Assembly: GCA_947453625.1 (NCBI GenBank)
Contig: CANGHK010000020.1
Span: forward strand, 1-64,000
DNA from: Burkholderiales bacterium
GTDB lineage: Bacteria; Pseudomonadota; Gammaproteobacteria; Burkholderiales; Burkholderiaceae_C
Length of the DNA stretch: 64,000 nt
Direction: 5' to 3'
Part shown: in pieces, positions 8,891 to 17,690 of the stretch
Position numbering within the stretch: position 1 is the stretch's first letter
Layout of the letters: every line of letters starts with the position of its first letter
The notes under the pieces: generated by a model
The model's input: the letters and a program-made list of their open reading frames with translations, nothing else
Databases searched by the model: none
What the model was told of the DNA's origin: nothing
Made by a program: the position numbers and the translations under genes

Positions 8891-10264
8891 CTACGGGTCC
8901 AGCGGATCGAGGCCGTCCTGGTGCAGGCTGATCAACAGCGGCTTGAACTCGAGGTCGAAGGCCGACCGTCGCTGGCCCAGCGTCATGGGCAGATAGCCCA
9001 ATTCGGCGTGCAGGCGCTGGATGAACTTGTCGCTCTCGCAGTACTGGCTGTGGGCGCTGGAACTCGTGACCAGAGCGGCCTGGTCCATAGCAAATCCATA
9101 GCGGAACATCAGCCTGACGGCGTTGCGGAAGTTGGTCGTGGTGTGCCGGGCATGCGGCTCCATGATGATCGCCCGTTCCGGAATCCCGTAGCGGCTCATC
9201 AACTCCGACTTCATCGATTCGGCCTCATTCAGCGGCGTGCGGGCCGGGTGGACGTTGCCGCCCGAGACGATCAAGAACGGCGCCTTGCCTTCTGCGTAGA
9301 GCCTGGCCGCGTGCATCAGCCTGAGCTTGCCGAAATGGCCGATCTTCTGCCCGGCCACCGACGGCCCCTCGCCCAGCACCAGGATCGCCGAGTAGGGATG
9401 GCGGGCCCAGTCGACCGTCTTGGCGAACTGGACCGCCGCGGCGTTTTGCTGGGCGTCCAGCTTTGGATAGAAGGCCGCGTTCTCCCGGTCATCGAGTTGC
9501 AGCAAGGTCAACGCGAAATTCAGCGCCAGGTCGTGGAAGACCGCACTGTTGCCCCCTTCGCGCAACACGGCCAGCGTCTCGGTCACCAGCGCCTTGAACG
9601 CCTCGCCCTGGGTGGCCAGCCCGGTGGCGTCTATCGCCGGGTAGAGGGACGGCTCGCCCAGCGCATAAACCCTGAGGATCCGGTTCATCGCCTTCGCGCC
9701 ATCGGTCCAGGACTGGCCCAGCAGCTCGCCGTCGGACAGCGCGCCGTGGCGCAAGAACCTGCCCGAGGGCCTGAGGTGTTTGGCCACCAGGACGCGAAAG
9801 CTCTCGGTGGCCGACAGGCGGACGAATTCCTCCGCCGCCGCCCCGATCTCGACGTCGGTCCAGAGCAAGGCCTCGGTCAGGCAGGCCGGTTGCGGCGCGC
9901 AATCCTTGACTGCGGCGTCCAGCCGCGCCTGCCGGCTTGCGGCCATCCCCTTCAGCACCACCGACTGGGTCAGTTGCTCGCGCACGCCGCTCGAGGCGGC
10001 AAGCGCGGTGAAGAGGTAGAAGTTCCGGTCCTTGACCAGCGATCCGCTGGACAGGGCCCGGTAGTGGCGGTCGGGCATCGTGGCCACCGACCCTGTCGCG
10101 GCGCTGGCGCCGGTCGGGCTGGCGGCCGGCACCGGCGCTTGAGCTGGTGTAAGCGCCGGTGTCAGCGCTGGTGCTTGCGTCGGGGCTTGCGGCGCCGTCT
10201 GAGCCGCCGCATGGCTGATGGCCCAGACCGTCAGCGCGGCCAGTCCCGACGCCCTGATCACCAC
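8891..10264 (-). CDS. Exported YdcF/ElyC-type DUF218 protein
   Basis: This is a roughly 457-residue protein with an N-terminal signal peptide (LAALTVWAISHAAAQ) followed by an Ala/Pro/Thr-rich linker. From about residue 289 comes the DUF218 domain: AILVLGEG, YAEGKAPFLIVSGG, the loop ESMKSELMSRYGIPERAIIME and TTTNFRNAVRLM. DUF218 proteins are linked to envelope and polysaccharide functions, but their reaction is unsettled. Two tandem GTG codons (10264 and 10261) overlap the TGA of the TonB receptor gene, and AAGGAG of that gene's last codons lies right in front, so it is surely translationally coupled to the receptor. The region before the DUF218 domain (about 250 residues) is not recognised. 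Confidence 0.85.
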   Translation of the reverse strand: MVIRASGLAALTVWAISHAAAQTAPQAPTQAPALTPALTPAQAPVPAASPTGASAATGSVATMPDRHYRALSSGSLVKDRNFYLFTALAASSGVREQLTQSVVLKGMAASRQARLDAAVKDCAPQPACLTEALLWTDVEIGAAAEEFVRLSATESFRVLVAKHLRPSGRFLRHGALSDGELLGQSWTDGAKAMNRILRVYALGEPSLYPAIDATGLATQGEAFKALVTETLAVLREGGNSAVFHDLALNFALTLLQLDDRENAAFYPKLDAQQNAAAVQFAKTVDWARHPYSAILVLGEGPSVAGQKIGHFGKLRLMHAARLYAEGKAPFLIVSGGNVHPARTPLNEAESMKSELMSRYGIPERAIIMEPHARHTTTNFRNAVRLMFRYGFAMDQAALVTSSSAHSQYCESDKFIQRLHAELGYLPMTLGQRRSAFDLEFKPLLISLHQDGLDPLDP

Positions 10265-12855
10265 TCCTTGCTCAGCATCAGGCGAATATTGCGGCCGTAC
10301 AGCGGCCGGCCGTAGATCGCATCGGCAGCGCCCTGTCCAGCGACCGCGTCGGCGCGAGGGTTGCCCTCGGTCAAGCCCTTGGCGTTGGTGGCGTTGTCGA
10401 CCGCCAATTGGACGGTGTAGTCGTCCTTGGAGGCGCTGAGGCCGAGTGCCAGCGTCTGGTAGGCCGGCAGCGCGGTCAGGTTCTGCAGGTCGACGAAGCG
10501 CTTGCCCGTGAAGTTGTAGCGGGCATAGGCGCTGGCCTGCCAGTCAGCCAACGCGAAGTAGACCGTCGGACGGATATTGCCCCAGACCTTGGGCTGGCGT
10601 ATGGGCATCTTGCCTTCGGTCGTGAGCGACTGGTTGCCCACCGAATTGACCATGTTGCCCAGCTTGGGGTCGTTGTAGGTGGTCGAGCCGTCCAGCGAGA
10701 AGCGGCTGTTCGGACGCCATGAGAATTCCAGCTCGACGCCGGGGCTCCTGACATTGCCCACGAAGGTTTGGGTCGTGACCAGTCCGGTGGCCGGGTCGAT
10801 CTCGGGCACCGAGGTCGCGAACGGCTTGAACTCGCTGAGGAAGGCGGTGGCGAAGGCGGAGAACTCCTTGGTGGCGAACTTCATCCCGGCCTCGTACTGT
10901 CTGGCCTTGGTGGTCACCGGCGCAGAGGTCGTGTAGATATTGCCCTCGCCAGGCAGGCGGTAGGACACCGAACTGCGCGCGTAGAGGCCGAGGTTCTTGG
11001 TGATGTCGTAATTCAGGCCCAGCGTCCAGGAGGTGTTCTGGCCGTCGATGGACCGGGCGGTGTTGACCCCGGTGAAGCCCAGCGTCGAATCGTCGGCCAG
11101 GGTGGTGGCGTCGCCCAGGTTGTAGCGCGCGGTGTTCTTGGAGAATCCGTCGCCCTTGTAGGCGCTGCGGCGGGCACCGATATCGACTGCCCACTGCTCG
11201 CCCAACTTCCAGGTATCGGCCAGGTAGATCGAGGTCTGGTTGACCGCCGACTCGCCGCCCGTCAGGGTCGACGCGTAGCGCAGCACGCCGTTGTCGGTGA
11301 CCCGACCCAGTGCCTTGCCGCTGGCGTCATAGGCCACCAGGTCCAGCGGCTTGGGCTGGCTGGCGAGTTGGAGCAGGTAGTCCTGGTAGCGCGCATTGAT
11401 GGCCGCGGTGTAGTGCGACAGCAGCAAGCCGCCGGTGAACCGGTGCTTGCCGACCAAGTCGAATTCGCGGGTCAGTCGCATGTCGTTGGCCACCGATGCG
11501 AAATCGTCCTGGACCGAGCGATAGCCGGCCTGTACGACCAGGCCCGACGCGGCATTGGGGTCGTAGGCAGTGCTTCGGCCGGCGTAGGTGTAGCCCAGGC
11601 TGGCCACCGTCGGTCCAAAGGCCTTCTGCGCCGCGGCAAGGTAGCCGGCGGCGAACTTGTTGCCGTCAGCCGGGTTCACGGTGGAGTACAGCGCGTCGAA
11701 GTCCAGCTTGCCCTTGGTCAGGCGCAGCTTGTCGCTGAACTGCCACGCGCCCAGCTTCAGGTCGACGTCCGCGCCGGTGTTGAAGTAGCGCAGGCTGCGG
11801 CCATTGGACAGGTCGCGGGACTCTGTCGTGCTGCCGACGCCGCCCACGTTCGGGTAGACGAACTGGGCGTTGCGCAGGGAGGGCGAGTTCAGCGTGCCCT
11901 TGAAGTAGTCGATGTAGGGGTTGAGTGACTTTTGCGGATCGCGCGGATCGGCAATCGGGATAGGCAACAGGAAGACGTTGTGATCGGCAAAGGTCTTGGC
12001 GAAGAGCTTGACCTCACCGTTGTCGAGCTTGTGCCGGATGTTCAGCCGCAGCTGCCCGCCGGTATCGCTGGGGAAGCCGCTGTCGCGGTAACCGTCGCTC
12101 TGGCGGTAGAAGCCGCCGAAGGCGTAATAGGTCTTGTCGGCCAGCTTGCCCGAGACGAAGCCGTCGACGCGACGCAGACCATGGTCGCCCAGCGTCAGCC
12201 GTCCGCCATGCTCCGAGGTCTCGCCACCCTGGCGCGTGATCAGGTTGAAGATCGCCGCGGCATTGTCGGCAAAGATCGGGGCCGGCCCGCCGCGGACGAC
12301 TTCGACGCCTTCGGTCATCATGTCGGGCCGGATCATCACGTCGCCCTTGAAGAAGTAGCCCTCGTTCTCGCCGTAGACGAGCATGCCGTCTTCCTGGAAC
12401 GCGAAGAAATTGCCCTCGTTCGGTATGCCCCGCACCCGGTAGACGTTCTGTGCCTCGCCGCCGGTGGCCTCGGCCTGAACCCCGGGCATCTGCCCGATCA
12501 GATCGGCGGTGTTGAGCGGCGCAATCTTCTGGATGTCGGACGCCGACAGGTTGGAGATCGCATACGAGGTATCGAACTTGCGCCGCGCCACGCCGGTGCC
12601 GGTGACGACCACCGTGTCGAAGCCCAGCCGGTTGCCAGCGTCGGGGCTGTTCGAGTCCTTGGCAGGCTTGGCGACCTGGGTCGATTTTCCATCCGCCTGC
12701 TCGGCCTTGACGGCTGGCACGGGCGTTTCGGTCTGCGCCTGAACCGGCATCGCCGCCGCGACGATCAGCGCCAGTCCTGCGGGCTGGCTCAATTCGATGA
12801 TGGCGCGCTGAATGGCGGTCGGGAAACGGGTGAATCTGCAAAATGCGCTGCGCAT
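10258..12855 (-). CDS. TonB-dependent outer-membrane receptor
   Basis: This is an 865-residue outer-membrane gated porin driven by TonB-ExbBD. A long signal region ends near MPVQAQTE. The plug has VVVTGTGVARRKFDTSYAIS, LIGQMPGVQAEATGGEAQN and VEVVRGGPAPIFADNAAAIF. The remainder alternates beta strands and loops, ending in NIRLMLSKEW with the terminal aromatic expected for barrel insertion. It overlaps the DUF218 gene at its stop, forming a two-gene operon. A Pho-box-like repeat lies 83 bp upstream. Placed among four phosphatase-like genes, it may import an organophosphate or a metal needed by the phosphatases; the ligand cannot be read from the sequence. Confidence 0.9.
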   Translation of the reverse strand: MRSAFCRFTRFPTAIQRAIIELSQPAGLALIVAAAMPVQAQTETPVPAVKAEQADGKSTQVAKPAKDSNSPDAGNRLGFDTVVVTGTGVARRKFDTSYAISNLSASDIQKIAPLNTADLIGQMPGVQAEATGGEAQNVYRVRGIPNEGNFFAFQEDGMLVYGENEGYFFKGDVMIRPDMMTEGVEVVRGGPAPIFADNAAAIFNLITRQGGETSEHGGRLTLGDHGLRRVDGFVSGKLADKTYYAFGGFYRQSDGYRDSGFPSDTGGQLRLNIRHKLDNGEVKLFAKTFADHNVFLLPIPIADPRDPQKSLNPYIDYFKGTLNSPSLRNAQFVYPNVGGVGSTTESRDLSNGRSLRYFNTGADVDLKLGAWQFSDKLRLTKGKLDFDALYSTVNPADGNKFAAGYLAAAQKAFGPTVASLGYTYAGRSTAYDPNAASGLVVQAGYRSVQDDFASVANDMRLTREFDLVGKHRFTGGLLLSHYTAAINARYQDYLLQLASQPKPLDLVAYDASGKALGRVTDNGVLRYASTLTGGESAVNQTSIYLADTWKLGEQWAVDIGARRSAYKGDGFSKNTARYNLGDATTLADDSTLGFTGVNTARSIDGQNTSWTLGLNYDITKNLGLYARSSVSYRLPGEGNIYTTSAPVTTKARQYEAGMKFATKEFSAFATAFLSEFKPFATSVPEIDPATGLVTTQTFVGNVRSPGVELEFSWRPNSRFSLDGSTTYNDPKLGNMVNSVGNQSLTTEGKMPIRQPKVWGNIRPTVYFALADWQASAYARYNFTGKRFVDLQNLTALPAYQTLALGLSASKDDYTVQLAVDNATNAKGLTEGNPRADAVAGQGAADAIYGRPLYGRNIRLMLSKEW

Positions 12856-12937
12856 GGAACGTCCGGATCAGGAAAAACGAGTTAAATGGATAAAGTTTTC
12901 TAACTCCTGCATCCTGATCGAAAGTGTTGACGGGGCA

Positions 12938-12955
12938 GTGACAAAGCAGAAACAA
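12938..12955 (-). promoter_or_regulatory. Possible Pho box upstream of the TonB receptor
   Basis: Read on the minus strand the site is TTGTTTC, TGCT, TTGTCAC: two 7-mers sharing TTGT and spaced by 4, resembling the PhoB half-site CTGTCAT (3 of 7 and 5 of 7 matches). It lies 83 bp before the receptor start. A second repeat, CGGTCAT-CGCC-TGGTCAC at 12970-12987, points the other way, where no gene starts. Weak evidence alone; it gains weight from similar sites before neighbouring phosphatase genes. Confidence 0.3.
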
Positions 12956-13033
12956 TTTTTGACCTTGGGCGGTCATCGCCTGGTCACATGCCCGCCTTGG
13001 AGCGAAGCGCCACTGACGGCGTCCCCAGCGGTC

Positions 13034-15064
13034 CTACTTCACCCCGCCCAGCAGCACCTGCCCGATCTTGAAGAACACGTCGGTGTTGTCGTAGAGGCCG
13101 GTGAACAGCATCGCGCCGCGGCCGAAAGCCGACAGCGGCACATCGGTGGCCGTGTGCACCGCTTGCGAGCCGGGCACCTGGCCGGTGACCAGGTAGCCCG
13201 TGGCGTTGTTGCGTTGGGCCGGGCTGGCCGGGTAGGTGTTGAGCGGCGCCTGGTCGGCGAAGGGCTGCTGTTCATCGCGGGTGGGCAGGGGATTGGATAC
13301 CCAGGCCTCGTAGCGGTCGGCATTGGCGCCGTAGCCGATCAGCATCTTGCGGTCGATGTCGGTGCTGGCCGGGTAACCGTCGGCCAGGATCGTGTACTCG
13401 GGGAAGCGCGCGGCTTCGTAGACGCCGACCACCTTGTCGCGCATCTCGGCGGGGGTGGCGGCGCGGCTGCGCAGCACCGCCTCGGACACCGTGGCCGCGC
13501 CGATGATCGCAGCACCCGCGCATTCATGGTCGGCGGTGACGATCACCAGCGTGTCGGGGTGGGTCGTCGCGAAGTCTCTGGCCAGTTCCACCGCGCGATC
13601 GAATTCCAGCGTTTCGAGCAGCCAGCGGTCGGTGTCCATCAGGTGCGACTGCTTGTCTATCGAGGCGCCTTCGACCATCAGCACGAAGCCCTTGGCGTTG
13701 TCCTTGGCCAACACCTTCAGCGCCGACGCGGTCATCTCGTCGAGCATGGGCTGGTCGGGGAAGCCGTAGTCGGCCACCACGCTGGACTTGCCGCGCCGGC
13801 CGTTGATCTTGTCGAAGGCCACGTTCATGTTGGAGTAGGCGAACAGGCCCAGCAGCTTGTCGGGCGCATCGAGGCGCTCGAGCACGGCGCGGTCGCTGGC
13901 GTAGGCAAAACCGGCGGCCTGGAAGTCGGCGATCAGGTCGCGCCCGCTGTCGAGCTTGCCGGGGCTGGCCTTCCAGCCCGCCACCAGATCGGGCGGCAGG
14001 ATGTAGTCGCTGGCGTCGCGCCGCTGCGAACCGTTGACCGCCTGGCGCTTGTCGGCGCTGCCCGGGTTGGGCAGGAACCACTTGCGCCCGCCGCCCATCA
14101 GCACCTTCAGCCCGGTGAGGTGGCGGTCGTCCAGGTACTGGTCGACGATGCCGGTGCCCATGCCGCGCGACGCGGTGTGCACCGCGTTGGCGGCCGGGGT
14201 GGCGTCAAACACGTCGGCCGTGGTCACCAGGCCCAGCGCGCTGCCGCGCAGGCGGTGCAGGTACTCGGACAGGTACTCGATGCGCGGGTTGTCGAAAGCC
14301 GAGACGGTGTCGTCCGGGAACACGCCTTCCTGGTTGTTGGCGGCCTTGTTGCCGTTGACATAGTTGGCCATGCCGGGGGCCGAATCCGTGACGATGGAAT
14401 TCAGCGAGGAGGTCATCACCATGCCGGTGACCGGAAACTTGTCCATCGCCAGCCGGTCCTGCGCCATGCCTTGCAGATAGCCCTTGGCCATGATGCGCGC
14501 GGCGGTGCGGTGCGATGCGCCCATGCCGTCGCCCAGCAGGATGATGATGTTCTTGGCGACCTGGCCCTGGCCGGTCTGAATCGGCACCACCTCGAAGCTG
14601 CCCTGGCGGGTGCTGGTGTCACCGCGGCTGTCGGTGGCCGTGACGCTGAGCCAGTGCAGCCCGGGCTGGCTGTTGGCATAGGCCCGCAACGAGGCCACGA
14701 CCGTGCCCTCGGCCAGGTCCTTGACCAGGCCGTTCTTGACCAGGCTGGTCTCGCCGCCGAACTGATCGGCGGCGCTGCCATCGTGCTGCAGATCGGCCAC
14801 CGGCTGGTCGTCGACGGCGAAGCGCACGCGGGTGATGCGGGTGCCCGCGCTCGGCTGCACCGTGGCCTGCAGGTCGAACTTCTGCCCCGGCAGGAAGCGC
14901 GCCAGCGTGGTGGCGCTGGCCAGTCGCGGGTTGGACGGCGGCGTCAGGCGCGAGACCGTGGGGGCGGACTGGGCCGCCGTGGCGGCGCCCAGGGCCAGCG
15001 CGAGCAGCAGTGACTTTGCAGCCAGCGCTGACTTTTTTGGGTGGCATTCAAACAAGGGGAACAT
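13034..15064 (-). CDS. Alkaline phosphatase, PhoA superfamily, with N-terminal Ig-like domain
   Basis: This is a periplasmic phosphomonoesterase of 676 residues. The ATG at 15064 has GGAG about 6 bases upstream and starts a signal peptide ending AATAAQSAP; a longer frame to 15124 lacks these marks. Residues about 40-165 look like an Ig-like domain (ITRVRFAVDDQPVADLQHDG). The catalytic domain opens with NIIILLGDGMG (metal Asp), carries the nucleophile in IVTDSAPG near residue 227, and then FVLMVEGASIDKQSH and VIVTADHECAGA with the metal-binding His/Asp residues. The nucleophile context is Ser followed by Ala-Pro rather than the Ala-Ala of E. coli PhoA. It is the last gene of a two-gene unit behind a Pho-box-like site. 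Confidence 0.9.
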   Translation of the reverse strand: MFPLFECHPKKSALAAKSLLLALALGAATAAQSAPTVSRLTPPSNPRLASATTLARFLPGQKFDLQATVQPSAGTRITRVRFAVDDQPVADLQHDGSAADQFGGETSLVKNGLVKDLAEGTVVASLRAYANSQPGLHWLSVTATDSRGDTSTRQGSFEVVPIQTGQGQVAKNIIILLGDGMGASHRTAARIMAKGYLQGMAQDRLAMDKFPVTGMVMTSSLNSIVTDSAPGMANYVNGNKAANNQEGVFPDDTVSAFDNPRIEYLSEYLHRLRGSALGLVTTADVFDATPAANAVHTASRGMGTGIVDQYLDDRHLTGLKVLMGGGRKWFLPNPGSADKRQAVNGSQRRDASDYILPPDLVAGWKASPGKLDSGRDLIADFQAAGFAYASDRAVLERLDAPDKLLGLFAYSNMNVAFDKINGRRGKSSVVADYGFPDQPMLDEMTASALKVLAKDNAKGFVLMVEGASIDKQSHLMDTDRWLLETLEFDRAVELARDFATTHPDTLVIVTADHECAGAAIIGAATVSEAVLRSRAATPAEMRDKVVGVYEAARFPEYTILADGYPASTDIDRKMLIGYGANADRYEAWVSNPLPTRDEQQPFADQAPLNTYPASPAQRNNATGYLVTGQVPGSQAVHTATDVPLSAFGRGAMLFTGLYDNTDVFFKIGQVLLGGVK

Positions 15065-15120
15065 CGGATTCTCCAACGGGGGATGGACAGGCAGGGCGTA
15101 CCGGGTCGATGCGGGCACGC

Positions 15121-15738
15121 TCAAGGCAAGCGACGCGGGGCCGCCGGCCCGGGCAGCAGCAACTGCTGAGAAGCGCGTTCATCGAGCAGCAGGCGCACCG
15201 ACGACAGGTGGCCGTCGGGCTCGTCGCGGGCGCCGACCGACAGCCGCCCTTGCAACTGGATCAGGCCGCTGTAATTGGGCACCGCGTGCAGGGCGGCCGG
15301 ACCGCTCAGGTGGACAAAAACGGCTTGCGCGGGCAGGTCGTCGGCCAGCGGCTCGTCCTCGTCGCCCAAGGCGGTGGGCAGCGGCGACAGGATCAGCCGG
15401 CCCACCATCGGCAGTTCGGTGCTGGCCATGTAACCGACCAGGCGCACCGCCAGGCCGTCCAGCGCCAGCAAGCGCGCGCTGGGCTCCAGCCCCTTGGGGC
15501 CGACCGGGCGCTGGAACATCTCGCTGAAGCGCAGTTCGGCCACCCCCGCCGGCGGCGGTGGCAGCACGCCGGCCACCGCCAGCGCGGGCGGTGCACCCAG
15601 CGTGGCCTGGCCGCCATGCGCCAGCACGGGCGGCCAGGCCACGAGTGTCGTGACGGCCATCACGGCCAGCGCGGCGAACCGCCAGTCAGCGGCGGTTCGG
15701 GATCTGGAGGGTCTTGAGTAAGGCCATGGTGCGGTCAT
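15121..15738 (-). CDS. Exported protein of unknown function ahead of the PhoA-type phosphatase
   Basis: This is a roughly 205-residue protein with an N-terminal hydrophobic segment (FAALAVMAVTTLVAWPPVLA) that looks like a signal peptide. The mature part has LRFSEMFQRPVGPKGLEP, ALDGLAVRLVGYMA and QAVFVHLSGPAA. The order of an L-x-G-x-x-V-R-L-x-G-Y motif followed by a strand-rich segment recalls DUF3299-like exported proteins, but the typical HVPPPP end is missing, so I do not assign it. The ATG at 15738 is preferred; a frame from 15765 exists. It ends 57 bp before the phosphatase start and follows a Pho-box-like repeat, so it is probably co-expressed with the phosphatase. Confidence 0.65.
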   Translation of the reverse strand: MTAPWPYSRPSRSRTAADWRFAALAVMAVTTLVAWPPVLAHGGQATLGAPPALAVAGVLPPPPAGVAELRFSEMFQRPVGPKGLEPSARLLALDGLAVRLVGYMASTELPMVGRLILSPLPTALGDEDEPLADDLPAQAVFVHLSGPAALHAVPNYSGLIQLQGRLSVGARDEPDGHLSSVRLLLDERASQQLLLPGPAAPRRLP

Positions 15739-15791
15739 GTCTGCGGTCTGGGCTGGGAAGGACAAGGGGGTGGCGATGCTGAGGCCCGTCC

Positions 15792-15809
15792 ATGACCGCC
15801 GCGTGACGT
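15792..15809 (-). promoter_or_regulatory. Possible Pho box upstream of the phoA-type unit
   Basis: On the minus strand the site reads ACGTCAC, GCGG, CGGTCAT. The spacing is exactly 7-4-7, the second unit matches CTGTCAT at 6 of 7 positions, and the first unit is identical to one in the array at 2379. It ends 53 bp before the ATG at 15738, in the gap after the phoD-type gene. PhoB control is inferred. Confidence 0.42.
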
Positions 15810-15852
15810 CCGGCTGCCAAGGGCAGCCGGCACCGACCGCTGCCGGCCAGCC

Positions 15853-17586
15853 TCAAGCGTAGCTGATCGCGCCCGAAGCCAAGACGGTGACCGACTTGCC
15901 CACGGCCGTGGTGTAAGTGGTCGACTTGACCGTGCTGACGAAGACGAAGTCGCCCTTGACGGCGGCCGCGGTGACCGTCATCAGCAGGTAGCCGCGGCGG
16001 ATGCTGTCGCTGTAGTTCAGGTCGTCGATCAGGCCCAGGCCCGAGCCCGACACCTTGGCGACCGCGCTGCCGTCCATCGAACTGGCCAGGCCGCCCAGGC
16101 CGGCGCTCTCGAAGCCCGGCGCGGTGACCGATGAGCCGGCGAATTCAACGCCGACCTTGTCGCCCGCCAGCGTGGTCAGGTTGGAGAACCAGGCGTTGTG
16201 TGAATCGCCCGACAGCGCCACCAGTTTCTTGCCCTGGGCCTTGACGGTTTGCAGCACCGCTTCGCGGTTGCTGGGGTAACCGTCCCAGGAATCCAGGTTG
16301 TAAGGCAGTCGGGGGTTGACCGCCGGGTTCAGCAGCGCCGTCTGGGTGGGCGTCAGCGCGCCCGGGCCGGCGGCGGCCCGGGTGGCCTTGGCCGTCAGGT
16401 AATCGGTGACGGCCTGGGTTGGGTCGCCGCCAGTGGCTGCGACCTGCAGCACCGAGGCCGGGAACCACATCTTTGCCATGATGTCCTGGTTGCCCAGGAA
16501 CTGCCAGACCGCGCCCGACTTCGACAGGCCGTCGGTCAGCCAGGTCTGTTGCGCGCTGCTGATCATCCGGTGGCTGGCATCGGTGCCCGAGGCCAGCGCC
16601 GTGCCGTAGCGCGTCAGGCCGCCGTCCTTGTCGCCATAGCTGTCGTACTGGCGGTCGCGGCCCTCGATTCGGGTGTCTAGCATGTGCAGGCTGAACAGGC
16701 TGCCGAAGTCGAAGCTGCGGTAGATCTTGAGCAGGTTGGCCGCATCCGGCGTGCGGATGGGCATCCACTCGTGGTAGACCCGGGCGGCGATGTTCTTGCG
16801 CGTGATCCAGTCGCCCTGGGTCGCCGGGTTGTGGTTCTCGGCCCCGCCGACCCAGGCGTTGTTGGCGAATTCATGATCGTCCCAGACGGTGATCCAGGGC
16901 ATCTTGGCGTGCAGCGCCTGCAGACTCGGGTCGGACCGGTAGAGCGCATAGCGCGTGCGGTAGTCGCTCAGGCTGACCATGTCATTGGCCGGCACGATGA
17001 CGCGCCCCAGCTTGACCGCGTCGGTGTTGCCGAACTGCTTGGGATCGGCACCGTATTCGTAGAGGTAGTCGCCCAGGTGGACGGCGAACTGCGCGTCGGA
17101 CTTCGAGGCCGCGTCGTAGGTGTTGAAGAAGCCTTCCGAGTACAGGCTGCAGGAGAACACCGCGAAACTCACCGAGGCGGCATTGACCGCCGGCAGCGTG
17201 CGGGTGGTGCCTGTGGTCGATGCCACGCCGGCGTCGTCGACGAAGCGGTAGAAGTAGGTCGTGCCCGCGCTCAGGCCGAAGGCGTCGACCTTGGCCGTGA
17301 AGGCGGTGGCTTCGGTCGCATCGACCCGGCCCGAACAGACGACGCTGGAAAACGCGCTGTCGCTGGCCACTTGCCAGGTCAGGCCCACCGGGTCGGTGCT
17401 GTCGGCGATCTTGGCATGGGTCCAGAGAATCACCCGGTTGCTCAGCGGGTCGCCGCTGGCCACGCCGTACTTGAATTCGGCCGGGCGGGCGCTGGCGTCG
17501 CCGCAGCCCGCCAGCGTGCTGCCCAGGATTGCCGCGCCGGTGGTCGCGGTGACCATGAAATTGCGGCGATTGATTGATTTCGACAT
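15853..17586 (-). CDS. phoD: Alkaline phosphatase PhoD-type, lipoprotein/Tat signal
   Basis: This is a 577-residue extracytoplasmic phosphodiesterase/monoesterase of the PhoD family, a metallophosphatase using Fe and Ca. The N-terminus SINRRNFMVTATTG holds a twin-arginine signal and ends in the lipobox LAGC, so it may be a Tat-exported lipoprotein. A fibronectin-like N-domain includes FKYGVASGDPLSNRVILWT. The catalytic domain has SCSLY, HLGDYLYEYG, WDDHEFANNAW and LSGDSHNAW, the metal ligands expected for PhoD. The ATG at 17586 has GGAG about 10 bases upstream. A Pho-box-like repeat lies 44 bp before it. Together with the PhoA-type enzyme it gives two unrelated alkaline phosphatases side by side. 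Confidence 0.92.
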   Translation of the reverse strand: MSKSINRRNFMVTATTGAAILGSTLAGCGDASARPAEFKYGVASGDPLSNRVILWTHAKIADSTDPVGLTWQVASDSAFSSVVCSGRVDATEATAFTAKVDAFGLSAGTTYFYRFVDDAGVASTTGTTRTLPAVNAASVSFAVFSCSLYSEGFFNTYDAASKSDAQFAVHLGDYLYEYGADPKQFGNTDAVKLGRVIVPANDMVSLSDYRTRYALYRSDPSLQALHAKMPWITVWDDHEFANNAWVGGAENHNPATQGDWITRKNIAARVYHEWMPIRTPDAANLLKIYRSFDFGSLFSLHMLDTRIEGRDRQYDSYGDKDGGLTRYGTALASGTDASHRMISSAQQTWLTDGLSKSGAVWQFLGNQDIMAKMWFPASVLQVAATGGDPTQAVTDYLTAKATRAAAGPGALTPTQTALLNPAVNPRLPYNLDSWDGYPSNREAVLQTVKAQGKKLVALSGDSHNAWFSNLTTLAGDKVGVEFAGSSVTAPGFESAGLGGLASSMDGSAVAKVSGSGLGLIDDLNYSDSIRRGYLLMTVTAAAVKGDFVFVSTVKSTTYTTAVGKSVTVLASGAISYA

Positions 17587-17629
17587 GTCGTGACCACTCC
17601 GTTGGATCGTCGGATTTCACGGCGGCGAT

Positions 17630-17647
17630 GTGACATGCGTGTTAAAG
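17630..17647 (-). promoter_or_regulatory. Possible Pho box upstream of phoD
   Basis: On the minus strand the site reads CTTTAAC, ACGC, ATGTCAC; the units match CTGTCAT at 4 and 5 of 7 positions with the correct 4-bp spacer. It ends 44 bp before the phoD start, a usual distance for a PhoB-activated promoter. On its own the match is weak. Confidence 0.33.
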
Positions 17648-17690
17648 GCCGCCGGCCCGACAGGGCTGCTGTTGGCCAAGGCGCCACGGC

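Noticed and set aside
12970-12987. Pho-box-like repeat CGGTCAT-CGCC-TGGTCAC.
   Set aside because: It points to the plus strand, where no gene starts; the oppositely oriented site at 12938-12955 is the better candidate for the receptor gene.
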